A stretch of 64,000 nucleotides of DNA from Pseudomonas sp. R5(2019) (GCF_009905435.1 NZ_JAAAMT010000009.1:1-64000); one strand, 5' to 3'; positions 8,830-17,515 are shown, counted from the stretch's first letter. A program made the numbers and translations. The notes: a model not told the origin generated them from the letters alone.

Positions 8830-9606
8830 TTGCTGATCGAGTCCCGCCGCCGCGCTTATTTGAATGCCATGCAAGTGGTGCACTGGCTGCCGCGCGCCGA
8901 GTTGCCGTTCGCGGCGCCTTCCCGTGCGGACCTTTTGCTGCCGGTGGCGCCGCCCGAGCCCGAGGTTGAGCCGGTCGCAGCGCACGCCGCGCCGGTTGCC
9001 GCCCCAGTGGCACGTGCCGAACGGCCGAAAATCGAAGTGCCACGCCCGTCGACGGCGCCCAAGGCGGTAGCCAAGTCCGCTGCCGAGTCGGACGTTGCAG
9101 CGCCTCCCGCCAAAGTGCAGGTGCCGCCACCCCGATTTGCCCTGCAACTGCTGCGCTCCGGGCCGTGCCTGTTGCTGGTTGAACTGGCCACCGGCGAGCC
9201 CTTCCAGAGTCGCGACCCCTCGTATTTGTTGCTCAAGGACATGCTGCGCGCCGCTGGCCTGCCAGACAGCCCACAGATAGTCGGTGAGCCGGTGCGCTGG
9301 CCGCTGCTGGTGCGCGGCAATCTGGACCAGGGCCCGGAAGCAGCCCGGGATTTTGTCCAGGGCTTTGTCCAGGCCAGGCGCGAAGAAGCGCCTTGCAGCT
9401 GCCTGTGGTTGATCGGTGGTCCGGCGATCCGCTTTGCTGGCGAGGCCCAGGCCGATGCCTTTAACCAGGAACTGTCGGTCGAGGGCCTGGGGTTTGCCTG
9501 GACATTGCCCGGCCTTGAATTACTGATGGACGAGCCGCTGCGCAAGGCGGACGTCTGGAAAGCCATGCGTCGGCTGATGACGCGCTGGAAAACGACTGAT
9601 GAGTGA
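8830..9606 (+). CDS. holD: DNA polymerase III psi subunit (HolD-like)
   Basis: 258-residue protein judged to be the pseudomonad psi subunit, which ties the clamp loader to chi and SSB in the replicase. The N-terminus (AYLNAMQVVHWLPR) resembles the start of E. coli psi, the C-terminal half has the psi-like pattern of a core beta strand, an LLxDMLRAAGL helix and a final ALW/VWKAM helix. The two are separated by a Pro/Ala/Val-rich linker (about residues 40-100) that makes it nearly twice as long as E. coli psi. Such linkers often lead to a wrong TonB label. It overlaps rimI by 8 nt, as holD-rimI do in enterobacteria. The start is a TTG without a clear ribosome site; the ATG at 8869 is possible but would remove conserved residues. 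Confidence 0.82.
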   Translation: MLIESRRRAYLNAMQVVHWLPRAELPFAAPSRADLLLPVAPPEPEVEPVAAHAAPVAAPVARAERPKIEVPRPSTAPKAVAKSAAESDVAAPPAKVQVPPPRFALQLLRSGPCLLLVELATGEPFQSRDPSYLLLKDMLRAAGLPDSPQIVGEPVRWPLLVRGNLDQGPEAARDFVQGFVQARREEAPCSCLWLIGGPAIRFAGEAQADAFNQELSVEGLGFAWTLPGLELLMDEPLRKADVWKAMRRLMTRWKTTDE

Positions 9607-10051
9607 CGCTGTAACCTTTCGTGCGATGACCGAAGCCGATCTGGACGCTGTATTGAAGATTGAATACGCCGCCTTCAGCCACCCCTGGACACGCGGCATC
9701 TTTCTGGACGCGCTCAAGTCCTACGAGATCTGGCTGATGTTCGAAGGCGAGCAGCAGGTCGGGCACGGCGTGGTTAACGTCATCATCGACGAAGCGCACC
9801 TGCTCAATATCACCGTCAAGCCGGAAAGCCAGGGCCGCGGCCTGGGTTTGAAGTTGCTCGAGCAATTGATGAGGCGCGCCTACGAGATGGATGCCCGCGA
9901 GTGCTTCCTCGAAGTGCGCGCCAGCAACGGCCCGGCGTACCGTTTGTACGAGCGTTATGGCTTCAACGAAATCGGCCGCCGCCGGGATTACTACCCGGCG
10001 GTAGGCGGGCGCGAGGATGCGCTGGTGATGGCCTGCACCTTGGTCGACTGA
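9599..10051 (+). CDS. rimI: Ribosomal protein S18-alanine N-acetyltransferase
   Basis: 150-residue GNAT-fold acetyltransferase that transfers acetyl from acetyl-CoA to the N-terminal alanine of ribosomal protein S18. The acetyl-CoA loop QGRGLG is at about residues 78-83, and the C-terminal part has the RimI pattern EVRASN...YRLYERYGF near 104-122. Length is normal for RimI. Its ATG lies inside the end of holD, so the two are translationally coupled. It ends 5 nt from the convergent gene that follows. Confidence 0.95.
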   Translation: MSDAVTFRAMTEADLDAVLKIEYAAFSHPWTRGIFLDALKSYEIWLMFEGEQQVGHGVVNVIIDEAHLLNITVKPESQGRGLGLKLLEQLMRRAYEMDARECFLEVRASNGPAYRLYERYGFNEIGRRRDYYPAVGGREDALVMACTLVD

Positions 10052-10056
10052 GCGGC

Positions 10057-10467
10057 TCAGCGCTCCGGTTTGCCGTCCAGCGGGTCCTGTCGCGCCAGTT
10101 CCGCTTCGTCCAGGCCACGGCCGCCACCGATCTCATTGGCATCGACCACGCTGAGCTCCTGGTCGGCGGGGCCGCCAAAGCCTTCCTCGGTCGCTGAAAG
10201 CGCGCCATCTTCGTCGATCAGGGTTTCCGGGCTCATGTCGTCATCGGTGGGCTCATGGTCCGCTGTCGAGGCACCGGTCATGCCCGCTTCGCGGACGCGC
10301 TCCGGCGGTATAGTCTGTTGAAGCTCGTTCTCAGGGATGAGATCGCCGATCCGACCACTGGGTTCTTCAGTGTCGAAATCCAGCTCGCGGATCGAACCCA
10401 TGCGATCTTCGGTGTCGTCGATCGGGGCGGGCTCGGGTGAATGCGGTGGGCGATGTGCTTGGGTCAT
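10057..10467 (-). CDS. Acidic, probably disordered conserved Pseudomonas protein (PA4677-like)
   Basis: 136-residue, strongly acidic protein rich in Asp, Glu, Pro and Gly, with no membrane segment and no catalytic motif that I can see; it looks intrinsically disordered. Homologues at this place in Pseudomonas are sometimes labelled HPr-related or serine kinase/phosphatase, which the sequence does not support. The start at 10467 follows a good AAGGA site; an upstream in-frame ATG at 10512 would add 15 hydrophobic residues without a ribosome site. It is convergent with rimI and divergent from the carbonic anhydrase gene. Confidence 0.7.
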   Translation of the reverse strand: MTQAHRPPHSPEPAPIDDTEDRMGSIRELDFDTEEPSGRIGDLIPENELQQTIPPERVREAGMTGASTADHEPTDDDMSPETLIDEDGALSATEEGFGGPADQELSVVDANEIGGGRGLDEAELARQDPLDGKPER

Positions 10468-10602
10468 GACAGTTCCTTGTAACAGTAGGGCTATATAGAG
10501 AAGACCCTCCACCGCGATGAAGATTCAAAGCTCATGCCCCAGCGGCGTGACCTCGGGCGCCTGGCGCCTGTCCAATTTGCGCATCCTTGATGAGGCTTGA
10601 AT

Positions 10603-11241
10603 ATGCACGACCTACAGGAACTGATTGATAACAATGCACGCTGGGCCGATGCGATCAAACAGGAAGATCCGGACTTCTTCGCCAAACTGGCTCGCCAGCA
10701 GACGCCGGAGTTTCTCTGGATCGGCTGTTCCGATGCGCGGGTACCGGCCAACGAAATCGTCGGCATGCTGCCAGGCGACCTGTTTGTTCACCGTAACGTG
10801 GCCAACGTGGTGCTTCACACCGATTTGAACTGCCTGTCGGTGATTCAGTACGCAGTCGATGTGCTGAAGGTCAAACACATCCTTGTTACCGGCCACTATG
10901 GCTGCGGTGGTGTGCGCGCCTCCATGCAGGACCGCCAGCTGGGCCTGATCGATGGCTGGCTGCGGTCGATTCGCGATCTGTACTACGAAAACCGCGAGGT
11001 GCTGGCGCAATTGCCAACCGAAGAGGAGCGGGTCGACCGCTTGTGCGAGCTGAACGTGATCCAGCAGGTGGCCAACGTCGGCCATACCAGCATCGTCCAG
11101 AACGCCTGGCATCGCGGCCAGAGCCTGTCGATTCACGGCTGCATCTACGGCATCAAGGACGGCCGCTGGAAGAGCCTGAACACGACGATCAGTGGATTTG
11201 AGCAACTGCCGCCGCAATATCGCCTGCGACCGCTCGATTAG
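10603..11241 (+). CDS. can: Beta-class carbonic anhydrase
   Basis: 212-residue cytoplasmic zinc enzyme interconverting carbon dioxide and bicarbonate. The zinc ligands of the Can-type enzymes are present in order: Cys42 and Asp44 in CSDARVP, then His98 and Cys101 in GHYGCGG, and Arg46 completes the Asp-Arg dyad. Length matches E. coli Can (220). I chose the ATG at 10603, which sits 7 nt after TGAGG; a TTG at 10597 would add two residues. It stands alone, divergent from the acidic protein gene. Confidence 0.95.
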   Translation: MHDLQELIDNNARWADAIKQEDPDFFAKLARQQTPEFLWIGCSDARVPANEIVGMLPGDLFVHRNVANVVLHTDLNCLSVIQYAVDVLKVKHILVTGHYGCGGVRASMQDRQLGLIDGWLRSIRDLYYENREVLAQLPTEEERVDRLCELNVIQQVANVGHTSIVQNAWHRGQSLSIHGCIYGIKDGRWKSLNTTISGFEQLPPQYRLRPLD

Positions 11242-11331
11242 TGAGATCGTGTCTGGATGTGTGAGGGACGATACGCCGCAAAGGTCTGATTTAGACTGCT
11301 CGCTTCTTACTTGGATGTAGTTGGAGGCGTA

Positions 11332-11853
11332 ATGAAACGGTATCGATCCCTGGCATTTCTGGCGTTGTTCTGTGCTGCTGGCGCCCAAGCCGCGTCGAAG
11401 GACGTGGCCATCCACCTGGTCAGCGCCGATGGCCCGCCACAGCCGATTGGCAAGGTCACTGTGACCGAGACTGAACATGGGCTGCTGTTTGCCCCGCAGC
11501 TGACGTCGCTGGGCGCCGGGATTCATGGATTCCATGTGCATCAGAACGGCAGCTGCGACGCAGCGGTGGTCGATGGCAAGAAAGTCGCCGCCGCTGCCGC
11601 GGGTGGGCACTTTGACCCGGCCAAGACCGGCAAGCACCTGGGCCCCTATGCCAGCGGCCATCTTGGCGATTTGTCGGCGTTGTATGTGAATGCCGATGGC
11701 AGTGCCGACAACCCGGTGCTGGCGCCACGGCTGAAGAAGCTGACCGAGGTCGAAGGCCGCGCGTTGATGATCCATGCCGGAGGTGATAACCATTCGGACA
11801 TGCCGCAGCCGCTGGGCGGTGGCGGCGCGCGGATGGCCTGTGGGGTGATCTGA
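11332..11853 (+). CDS. sodC: Periplasmic Cu,Zn superoxide dismutase
   Basis: 173-residue precursor with a clear signal peptide (about residues 1-21, ending AAGAQA-A). The copper and zinc ligands are in [17 protein letters not shown] and ASGHLGDL, the disulfide cysteines are in NGSC and ARMACGVI, and the electrostatic loop keeps HAGGDNHSD. It removes superoxide in the periplasm. A good GGAGG site precedes the ATG at 11332. A hairpin ending in T residues follows the stop, so it is probably transcribed alone. Confidence 0.95.
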   Translation: MKRYRSLAFLALFCAAGAQAASKDVAIHLVSADGPPQPIGKVTVTETEHGLLFAPQLTSLGAGIHGFHVHQNGSCDAAVVDGKKVAAAAAGGHFDPAKTGKHLGPYASGHLGDLSALYVNADGSADNPVLAPRLKKLTEVEGRALMIHAGGDNHSDMPQPLGGGGARMACGVI

Positions 11854-11865
11854 GCGCTTCGTGTT

Positions 11866-11899
11866 AAAAAGGGGTTGCCTGAAAGGGCAGCCCTTTTTT
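11866..11899 (+). terminator. Terminator after sodC
   Basis: AAAAAGGGGTTGCC pairs imperfectly with GGCAGCCCTTTTTT around a TGAAAG loop just after sodC. It lies immediately before the next gene, which argues that the next gene starts after it. Confidence 0.75.
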
Positions 11900-11917
11900 A
11901 TGGAGCCGGGAGCGATC

Positions 11918-12544
11918 TTGAACAGGTTGAAGCCAGCATTGATCGCAGCGCTGCTTCTTGTGGGGACAGTGGCGGTCGCTGATGAGCGCGACCCGGCAAT
12001 GTTCGAGCAATGGGCCCGCGCCCACGATACCCAGGCGTTCATTCGCTTCTTGCGCGCCAACGCGGTTGATAACGTTGTTCCACTCTTCCAGTTACTGCGC
12101 AGTGCCAGTGACTGGCAAACCTGCAATGCCGAGCCTTTTGCAACGCCCCCCGAGCCGCTCTGGCCGTCGGTGCTGTCCACCCTCAAGCTGTTGCAGGCCT
12201 TGCGAGCCGAGCAAATTCTCGGAGAATTCGAAGTGGTCTCCGCCTACCGCGACCCCGCCTTGAACCGTTGTGCCAGTGGCGCCGGTAACAGTGCCCACCT
12301 GCGAGCCTTTGCGGTCGATATTCAGTTGCCGGATCATCAGGACGTCGCAACCCCGCTGTGTACCTTTTGGGCCAAGCAAGGCAAACCGTGGAAAATGGGC
12401 GTGAGCCGTTACGCCAGCGGCCGTATTCATATCGATACCGCCGGCTACCGAACCTGGGGGGATGACCTCAGCTCGAAAACTTCGTTCTGCCTGGCTCCGG
12501 GAGTGTTAGAGGGGGCTGGCGAAGTGCGTGGGGCACCTCGCTGA
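11918..12544 (+). CDS. Secreted peptidase M15-family protein
   Basis: About 208-residue exported protein related to D-Ala-D-Ala-cleaving M15 peptidases. The zinc-binding pattern is visible as SAHLRAFAVDI (His and Asp ligands) and GRIHIDTAG (second His), and the family start VVSAYRDPALN precedes it. The signal peptide begins MNRLKPALIAALLLVG when the TTG at 11918, preceded by GGGAG, is used as start; an ATG at 11900 lies inside the terminator stem and would add six residues. It probably trims peptidoglycan or a peptide in the periplasm; the substrate is not evident. Two cysteines near each other could form a disulfide. Confidence 0.8.
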   Translation: MNRLKPALIAALLLVGTVAVADERDPAMFEQWARAHDTQAFIRFLRANAVDNVVPLFQLLRSASDWQTCNAEPFATPPEPLWPSVLSTLKLLQALRAEQILGEFEVVSAYRDPALNRCASGAGNSAHLRAFAVDIQLPDHQDVATPLCTFWAKQGKPWKMGVSRYASGRIHIDTAGYRTWGDDLSSKTSFCLAPGVLEGAGEVRGAPR

Positions 12545-12562
12545 AAGGGTGAAAGTCAAACG

Positions 12563-12663
12563 CCAGAAACAAGCAAGCCCGCACTAGGCGGGCTTTCCGT
12601 ATGCTCAATGAAATCGAAGATATCACTGAGCATGTACTGGGTGGTACACAGTCATTTGAACCC
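12563..12663. repeat. Left copy of a tRNA-Met-associated direct repeat (attL-like)
   Basis: This 101-nt stretch matches 17149-17250 at roughly 90 of 102 positions by eye, in the same orientation, with one gap. It includes the short hairpin AAGCCCGC-ACTA-GGCGGGCTT, an identical ATCGAAGATATCACTGAGCA segment and, at 12639-12663, a degenerate copy of the 3' end and T-arm of tRNA-Met. It marks the left edge of a block that ends at the intact tRNA-Met gene. Confidence 0.85.
12575..12596 (+). terminator. Possible terminator hairpin after the M15 gene
   Basis: AAGCCCGC-ACTA-GGCGGGCTTT forms an 8-bp stem with a short T-run. It is the same hairpin as the tRNA-Met terminator in the right repeat copy, though its T-run on the minus strand has decayed. 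Confidence 0.5.
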
Positions 12664-12708
12664 GTACGTGCGATTTTCACCGCATACGGCTCAAACCGTT
12701 AGTAATGT

Positions 12709-14745
12709 TCATTGGACGTTGCGGTACAGCATCAAGCGCGAACTCTCATGCAGGCCCCGCGTCAGCTCCACCAGGCGCTTGAACTCCTGCGGATTCTGCT
12801 CGGCAACATTCTCCGTCGGCGTGCTGGACGTCAAGTCGTGTAAGGTTGGCGAACTGCCATCATGTTCCATTTGCAGCAGGTGATGCCGAGTCACGCCACC
12901 GATCAGCGGAAAAGTGCCTTCACGCAGCACCAGCGGTACGACACGCTCGCCCTCCGGGGCCGGCTGCTGGATATCGCGACCCATCGCGCCATTGGTGAAT
13001 GACATGCCGGCCATGCCCGCCACCGTTGGCAACAGATCCGCCAGCCCAACAGCGTCGTCGATCACCTTGGGCTGCAACAAACCGGGCGCGTGAATCAGCA
13101 GCGGTACGTTGTTGCTTTCCAGCCCCAACTGCTCGAAGGCCGGCGCCATATGGGGAATCTGGCTGATGCGGGTGTTGTGGTCGCCAAAGAACACGAAGAT
13201 CGTGTTGTCGTAATAACCGCCCTCTTTCGCAATTTCCATCAGTCGACCGATATTGAAATCCAGCAGGCGCACGGCGTTGTATTGCTCGACACTGCGCGAC
13301 CCGGCCGCCTGCACCTGCTCCACTGTCAGGTTGCTGACCTCAAAGCCGTCATTGTCCTTGGGAATGGTGAACGGACGGTGGTTGCCTGCGGTTTGCACGT
13401 AGGCAAAGAACGGCTGGTCCTTGGGCAGATTGCGAATGATCCGGTCGCTCTCCTTGAACAGGTCCAGGTCCGAGATGCCCCACACATCGACCGGCGTCGA
13501 GCGCCAGTCGCTTTCGTCATAGAGTCGCACGCCGTCGATACTTTGCTGGATCAATGCGTTGATATTGGCCCAACCGGCGTTGCCGCCAATCATGTAGAGC
13601 TTGTGATAGTCAGTGAACGAATTGATCAAGGTGTGCTGGCGGGTGATCATCGGATGACGCGTTGCCGTCTCCTGCCGGGTGACGTCGGGCACCCCGGTGA
13701 TGCTGGCCCATACGGTCTTTGCGGTGCCGGTTACTGGTACGTAGAAGTGTTTGAAAAACCAGCTCTGACCCGCCAGACGATCAATGTTCGGCGTCGGGTT
13801 CAACGGATTGCCGTAGGCACCCACTGCGCTGGTGCCTAACGACTCGAGCATCACAAAGATGACATTCGGCGCGCGCTCGCCTGCCACTTTATAAGGCTGC
13901 ACTGTTTGTCGGCGTTCGAAGGTCAGCGTTTGCGGGTCCGGTTGCTCCACACCGAGGTATCGAGCGACAGCCGGGTAATGCTGCCGCACCTGCGCTTCGT
14001 CGAATTGCGACTGTCCGGCCTTGAGCGTGTCGTAGAGAAAAATAACCGGATTGAGCCCCAACGCGGCGATCTGGCTGTTGCCGGAGAAAAACGCATCGCT
14101 CCAGCGCAGCGGCACCGGGTTTTGCAGATTGAGGTTCTCCACCCGCCCCAACAGCGCCAGCAGCACCGCGACCACTCCCAGCCCCGCCCCGAATGCGATC
14201 GATGTGCGGCGAATCACTGACGGCTCACGAGCAAGGGTCAGGCGTTCCAGACGAACAAGGCCATAGAACGACAGAGCAACCACCGCCAGCCAACCCGAGG
14301 TGATCCACAATACGGGGTAAGTCTGCCAGACCATCTCCCCGGAAATCTGTGCATCTTCCAGATAACGCAGCACCGTCGCGTTGATCCTCACACCGAGGTA
14401 GGCGTAGTGACCGAAATCGACGATATACACCAGCCCGACAACGGCCAGTGCCAGCAGCAGATAAACCCTGGCCGCCCAGCGCAGCGCAGGCGTACGGATC
14501 AGGTTCCAGCGCGGCAACCAGGCCAGCAAGGCCAGCGGCAGCACCAGCAACACCGCCAGGCGCAGGTCGAAACGCAGGCCGATGCCCAACGTCTCAAGCC
14601 ATTGCGGATTGTCCGCAACAGCCCGGACATCGATCCCGGAAAACCCCAGCACAAACACCAGCCTGAGCATGGCAAACAGCAAGAACATCAAACCTATGGC
14701 ACCCGCGCCATAGCGCAGCCGTCGTGATTGCAACCACCCCATCAT
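12709..14745 (-). CDS. LTA synthase family membrane sulfatase-fold enzyme
   Basis: 678-residue inner-membrane enzyme with five N-terminal helices (about residues 10-215) and a periplasmic alkaline-phosphatase/sulfatase domain (about 290-600). Metal and catalytic features are visible: NVIFVMLESLG for the first Glu, TGTAKTVWAS holding the nucleophile Thr, and FFGDHNTR near residue 525. Family members transfer phosphoglycerol or phosphoethanolamine to glycans or glycerolipid polymers; in Gram-negatives the usual substrates are osmoregulated glucans or lipopolysaccharide. It is last of three minus-strand genes with a sialidase-like protein and a small membrane protein, suggesting cell-surface glycan modification. 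The block lies between direct repeats. Confidence 0.88.
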   Translation of the reverse strand: MMGWLQSRRLRYGAGAIGLMFLLFAMLRLVFVLGFSGIDVRAVADNPQWLETLGIGLRFDLRLAVLLVLPLALLAWLPRWNLIRTPALRWAARVYLLLALAVVGLVYIVDFGHYAYLGVRINATVLRYLEDAQISGEMVWQTYPVLWITSGWLAVVALSFYGLVRLERLTLAREPSVIRRTSIAFGAGLGVVAVLLALLGRVENLNLQNPVPLRWSDAFFSGNSQIAALGLNPVIFLYDTLKAGQSQFDEAQVRQHYPAVARYLGVEQPDPQTLTFERRQTVQPYKVAGERAPNVIFVMLESLGTSAVGAYGNPLNPTPNIDRLAGQSWFFKHFYVPVTGTAKTVWASITGVPDVTRQETATRHPMITRQHTLINSFTDYHKLYMIGGNAGWANINALIQQSIDGVRLYDESDWRSTPVDVWGISDLDLFKESDRIIRNLPKDQPFFAYVQTAGNHRPFTIPKDNDGFEVSNLTVEQVQAAGSRSVEQYNAVRLLDFNIGRLMEIAKEGGYYDNTIFVFFGDHNTRISQIPHMAPAFEQLGLESNNVPLLIHAPGLLQPKVIDDAVGLADLLPTVAGMAGMSFTNGAMGRDIQQPAPEGERVVPLVLREGTFPLIGGVTRHHLLQMEHDGSSPTLHDLTSSTPTENVAEQNPQEFKRLVELTRGLHESSRLMLYRNVQ

Positions 14746-14786
14746 TTACCTCTGCGTTGTTATTCATTCATCGGCGGATGAGTCAA

Positions 14787-15404
14787 TCAGCCGTTCAGGG
14801 AAGGGTTCGGGACAACGTGCACGGGACGAGTCCTGCGCCAGAAACCGCCCGCCAAAAGCTTTGAGCCAGCCACTACGCAGTACCCCGCCAACAACGGGTC
14901 GATCAAATAGTCCCAGTAGTTTCCCGAAGCCTTTAGCCCCAGCGTGAATGCCAGCGTGCCGGCCGCCAGCATCCATACGCCCAAGGCGTTGCGCAGCCAC
15001 AGCAGCGACAATGCTGCCAGCCCTGCAAGCACGATCATCGGACGCGGATTGAAGCCCCAGCGATAAGGATCGAAATAGGTCAGGCCCAGCGTGGCGGGAT
15101 ACAGAATCAGCCCGAACACACCAAACATCAGGAGCACCTGGCTTCGGTGCGCACGTTTCAACGGCTGGACCACGCCCAGGCGCAACAGACAAGCCCAACC
15201 CAAAAACACCAGGGTGCTGATCGCCAGATCATCGGTGTAGCTGCGCACATAAGCGGCGAGTGACAGACCATCGACGGGAATGAAGCTGACCAGCGCCAGC
15301 GCCGGCAACAGCCACGGACGCCAGGGCGCGGTGAAATTAAACGAACCCAGCATTACAAAAATCACCAGGGTGAAACTCAAGTGGGCTTGCCAGAGAGGTA
15401 GCAT
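14787..15404 (-). CDS. Multi-helix membrane protein of unknown function
   Basis: 205-residue protein with about six hydrophobic helices and a short basic C-terminus. I recognise no catalytic motif. It overlaps the end of the sialidase-like gene by 1 nt and lies 41 nt before the LTA-synthase-like gene, so all three are likely cotranscribed. A role alongside its neighbours in building or modifying a surface glycan is only guessed from position. Confidence 0.75.
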   Translation of the reverse strand: MLPLWQAHLSFTLVIFVMLGSFNFTAPWRPWLLPALALVSFIPVDGLSLAAYVRSYTDDLAISTLVFLGWACLLRLGVVQPLKRAHRSQVLLMFGVFGLILYPATLGLTYFDPYRWGFNPRPMIVLAGLAALSLLWLRNALGVWMLAAGTLAFTLGLKASGNYWDYLIDPLLAGYCVVAGSKLLAGGFWRRTRPVHVVPNPSLNG

Positions 15405-16699
15405 CAGAGGCGCTCCGCCAGCCAGGCATCATTGAAGCTGACATGTTTGATGAATGTGTTGTTCCACGAGTAGACCAAGTGATACATGCCGTCTGGACTG
15501 CGGCTGAAATACGGGTATTCGTACTCGAATTCACAGCCTGTGGGTTTGCACACCCGGTAATCCAGATTGCTCAGGAAACGCTGCTCAAGCGGCAAGCGCC
15601 GGGCACCGCTGGAGGCACGAAAGCCTTCAGCGATGATTTCCTTGTAGGCGTCCGGCGAGAACGCTTTGCCCAAGGGATCGGGAGACTGATCCAGTTCGGC
15701 CAGGTTGCGCCAATCGGCGAGCCCCGGGTCCGTGCCATACAGGCTCAATTTGAAGCGACCATCCCGCAGATCGTTGAGCGCCACCAGCAAACCGTCGTCG
15801 GGAGTACCGACCGCCGCCAGTGATGAGTTGGGATTGGCCGGCTCCAGTGGATAGGGTTCGGACCAGGTCTGCCCGGCATCTTCGGTACGGCTGGCGAGCA
15901 CGCGATGATGGGTGTCGCCGGCATAACGCAGCATTGCCACGGCACGGCGCTCATCCTGAGGGACGATGGTCGGCTGCAAGGCGTTTGTGCCGCGGCTGAT
16001 ACGAAACTTGTTGATCACCTCTCCGTCAGCGCTCAGATACAGGTACTCGGCGAACTTGCCGAGGAACTCGTGATAGATCGGTAACCCGATCGAGCCGTCG
16101 GCATGAAACACCGGCGCGGCGCGCACCAGCGTGCTGATATTGAAGAACGGCGAGGTGATCAGTTGTCGGGGTGGCGACCAACTGCGGCCAAGATCATCAG
16201 AGACCATGGCGTTGATGGCGCTGCCGGCCCAGCCGCCGACCGACACCGAAACATAGAACAGCCACAGGCGATTGTCCGGCGCCATGGCGATCACCGGGTT
16301 ACCCAGTTTACGAATGTGCTTGAGTGTGCCGGTGCGGGTCGACTCCCGCGTGGCCAGCACCTGCTCCGCCCCCCACTCACCACTGTTGGCGTCAAAGCGT
16401 GAAGCACGCACCTGAACGTCTGCCGCGCCCTCACGGGAGCCGGCAAACCACACCGCCATCAAGTTGCCACCGGGCAATGCGGTGACTGAAGACGAGTGAA
16501 CAAAATCATCCAGGTGTGACGACACGAAACGACTGGTGTACAGCGCTGCGGGCTTCTGCGTCGGGGCCGGGTTCGACGGGCTGGTCTGGGCGAAATCCGA
16601 CACTACATGTCCGGGATGGCTGCGCCACGCTGCAAAGAAAATGATAGTCAGCAGCAAACTGCTGGTAATGAAGATCAGGCGAAAAGAAAGGGGGTGCAT
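15404..16699 (-). CDS. Sialidase-like BNR/Asp-box protein, membrane anchored
   Basis: 431-residue protein with one N-terminal hydrophobic anchor (about residues 5-25) and a six-bladed propeller-type domain. Asp-box motifs SDDLGRSW and TEDAGQTW mark the sialidase/neuraminidase fold, and Arg-rich strands lie where the fold binds a carboxylate. The sugar is unknown; true sialic acid is not implied. Start ATG 16699 gives a standard anchor; an upstream in-frame ATG at 16726 adds nine residues that overlap the broken response-regulator gene. It is first in a three-gene run. Confidence 0.8.
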   Translation of the reverse strand: MHPLSFRLIFITSSLLLTIIFFAAWRSHPGHVVSDFAQTSPSNPAPTQKPAALYTSRFVSSHLDDFVHSSSVTALPGGNLMAVWFAGSREGAADVQVRASRFDANSGEWGAEQVLATRESTRTGTLKHIRKLGNPVIAMAPDNRLWLFYVSVSVGGWAGSAINAMVSDDLGRSWSPPRQLITSPFFNISTLVRAAPVFHADGSIGLPIYHEFLGKFAEYLYLSADGEVINKFRISRGTNALQPTIVPQDERRAVAMLRYAGDTHHRVLASRTEDAGQTWSEPYPLEPANPNSSLAAVGTPDDGLLVALNDLRDGRFKLSLYGTDPGLADWRNLAELDQSPDPLGKAFSPDAYKEIIAEGFRASSGARRLPLEQRFLSNLDYRVCKPTGCEFEYEYPYFSRSPDGMYHLVYSWNNTFIKHVSFNDAWLAERL

Positions 16700-16728
16700 A
16701 AATAACCTGTTGCAGGTGGGGGGCAAGC

Positions 16729-16899
16729 GAGCCGCGGCAAACCGAGGTCGAGTAGCAGTAGGTCAAGGTTTTCGCTGCGCAAGGCGTGCTGCGCACTGAC
16801 CCCATCTTGCAACCAGTCGAGGGTGTAGCCTTCGGCGCTCAAGGCGACCCGAATGCCTTGGCCAAGGGCACGATCATCTTCGGCAAGCAACAGGCGCAT
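16729..16899 (-). pseudogene. Truncated response regulator, receiver-domain N-terminus only
   Basis: The first 57 residues read as the start of an OmpR-type response regulator: MRLLLAEDDRALGQGI with the acidic pair, then DLLLLDLGLP holding the phospho-acceptor Asp. After LPRL the match stops abruptly and unrelated codons run 17 residues to a stop. The rest of the receiver, the DNA-binding domain and any sensor kinase are missing. The break abuts the sialidase-like gene, so it marks an insertion or deletion edge. Confidence 0.82.
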
Positions 16900-17148
16900 G
16901 GACAGTTCTCGGTAAAAAGTAGACGGCGCAACGTCGGCATCATGCCCTCTCCGTGCGGCGCTGGCAGCCCCTTCACCGGGAAAGATGTAACTAAATGTTG
17001 CTAGCTAAGCTTGGTTTTGCACAGTGCAGTTTCCCTCTCCCTGCACTGTTGCTGACTATTCGGCCGCAGGTGACGATCGCGACGGGCAGCAATCGGCCGA
17101 TTGTGTGCCGTGGGACGTTTCTTGATATCCCAGCGCAAAACGAAAGCT
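16900..17148. other. Non-coding stretch beside the truncated regulator
   Basis: About 250 nt without a supported gene. It must hold the old promoter of the truncated regulator. A hairpin, CAGTGCAG paired with CTGCACTG across an 11-nt loop, lies near 17021-17047; its role is unknown. Confidence 0.4.
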
Positions 17149-17250
17149 CCAGAAACAAAAAAGCCCGCACTAGGCGGGCTTCTCGTATGTTCAATGGCAT
17201 CGAAGATATCACTGAGCATGTACTTGGTGGCTACACAGGGACTTGAACCC
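17149..17250. repeat. Right copy of the tRNA-Met-associated direct repeat (attR-like)
   Basis: This copy runs from the tRNA terminator into the 3' end of the intact tRNA-Met gene and matches 12563-12663. The pair encloses 4.5 kb. Integration into the 3' end of tRNA genes with duplication of that end is the normal behaviour of tyrosine-recombinase elements. Confidence 0.85.
17157..17181 (-). terminator. Terminator of tRNA-Met
   Basis: Read on the minus strand, AAGCCCGC-CTAGT-GCGGGCTT is followed by six T residues, about 45 nt beyond the CCA end of the tRNA. Confidence 0.8.
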
Positions 17251-17301
17251 CGGACCCCAGCATTATGAATGCTATGCTCTAACCAACTGAGCTATGTAGC
17301 C
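17225..17301 (-). tRNA. tRNA-Met (CAT), elongator type
   Basis: A complete 77-nt cloverleaf on the minus strand: acceptor GGCTACA/TGTAGCC, D-arm with AGCTCAGTTGGTTAGAGC, anticodon loop TTCATAA (anticodon CAT), T-arm with GGTTCAAGTCC, and an encoded CCA. The acceptor stem pairs fully and lacks the initiator mismatch, so it is the elongator tRNA. Its 3' end serves as the right edge of the repeated block. Confidence 0.95.
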
Positions 17302-17515
17302 AAGTGGCGCGCATTATTGGCTGAAAATCGGGATGTGTCAACACCCGGTTTGAAAAATTTATGCGAATGATCAACCGCTTAGCTTTCCTGAAGGTGACGG
17401 GGGCCAATTTCGGGGGTAGGAGGGGGCCGTGATCGGCGGCGCGATAAAATCGATAGCGCGATACCGAGTGGATTCCGGATAATTGGATCCCACTTCGCGG
17501 TCTGGAAATCCCACC

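Noticed and set aside
8830..9606. TonB-like energy transducer
   Set aside because: Only the Pro/Ala-rich linker suggests TonB; there is no N-terminal membrane anchor or TonB C-terminal domain, and the holD-rimI order explains it better.
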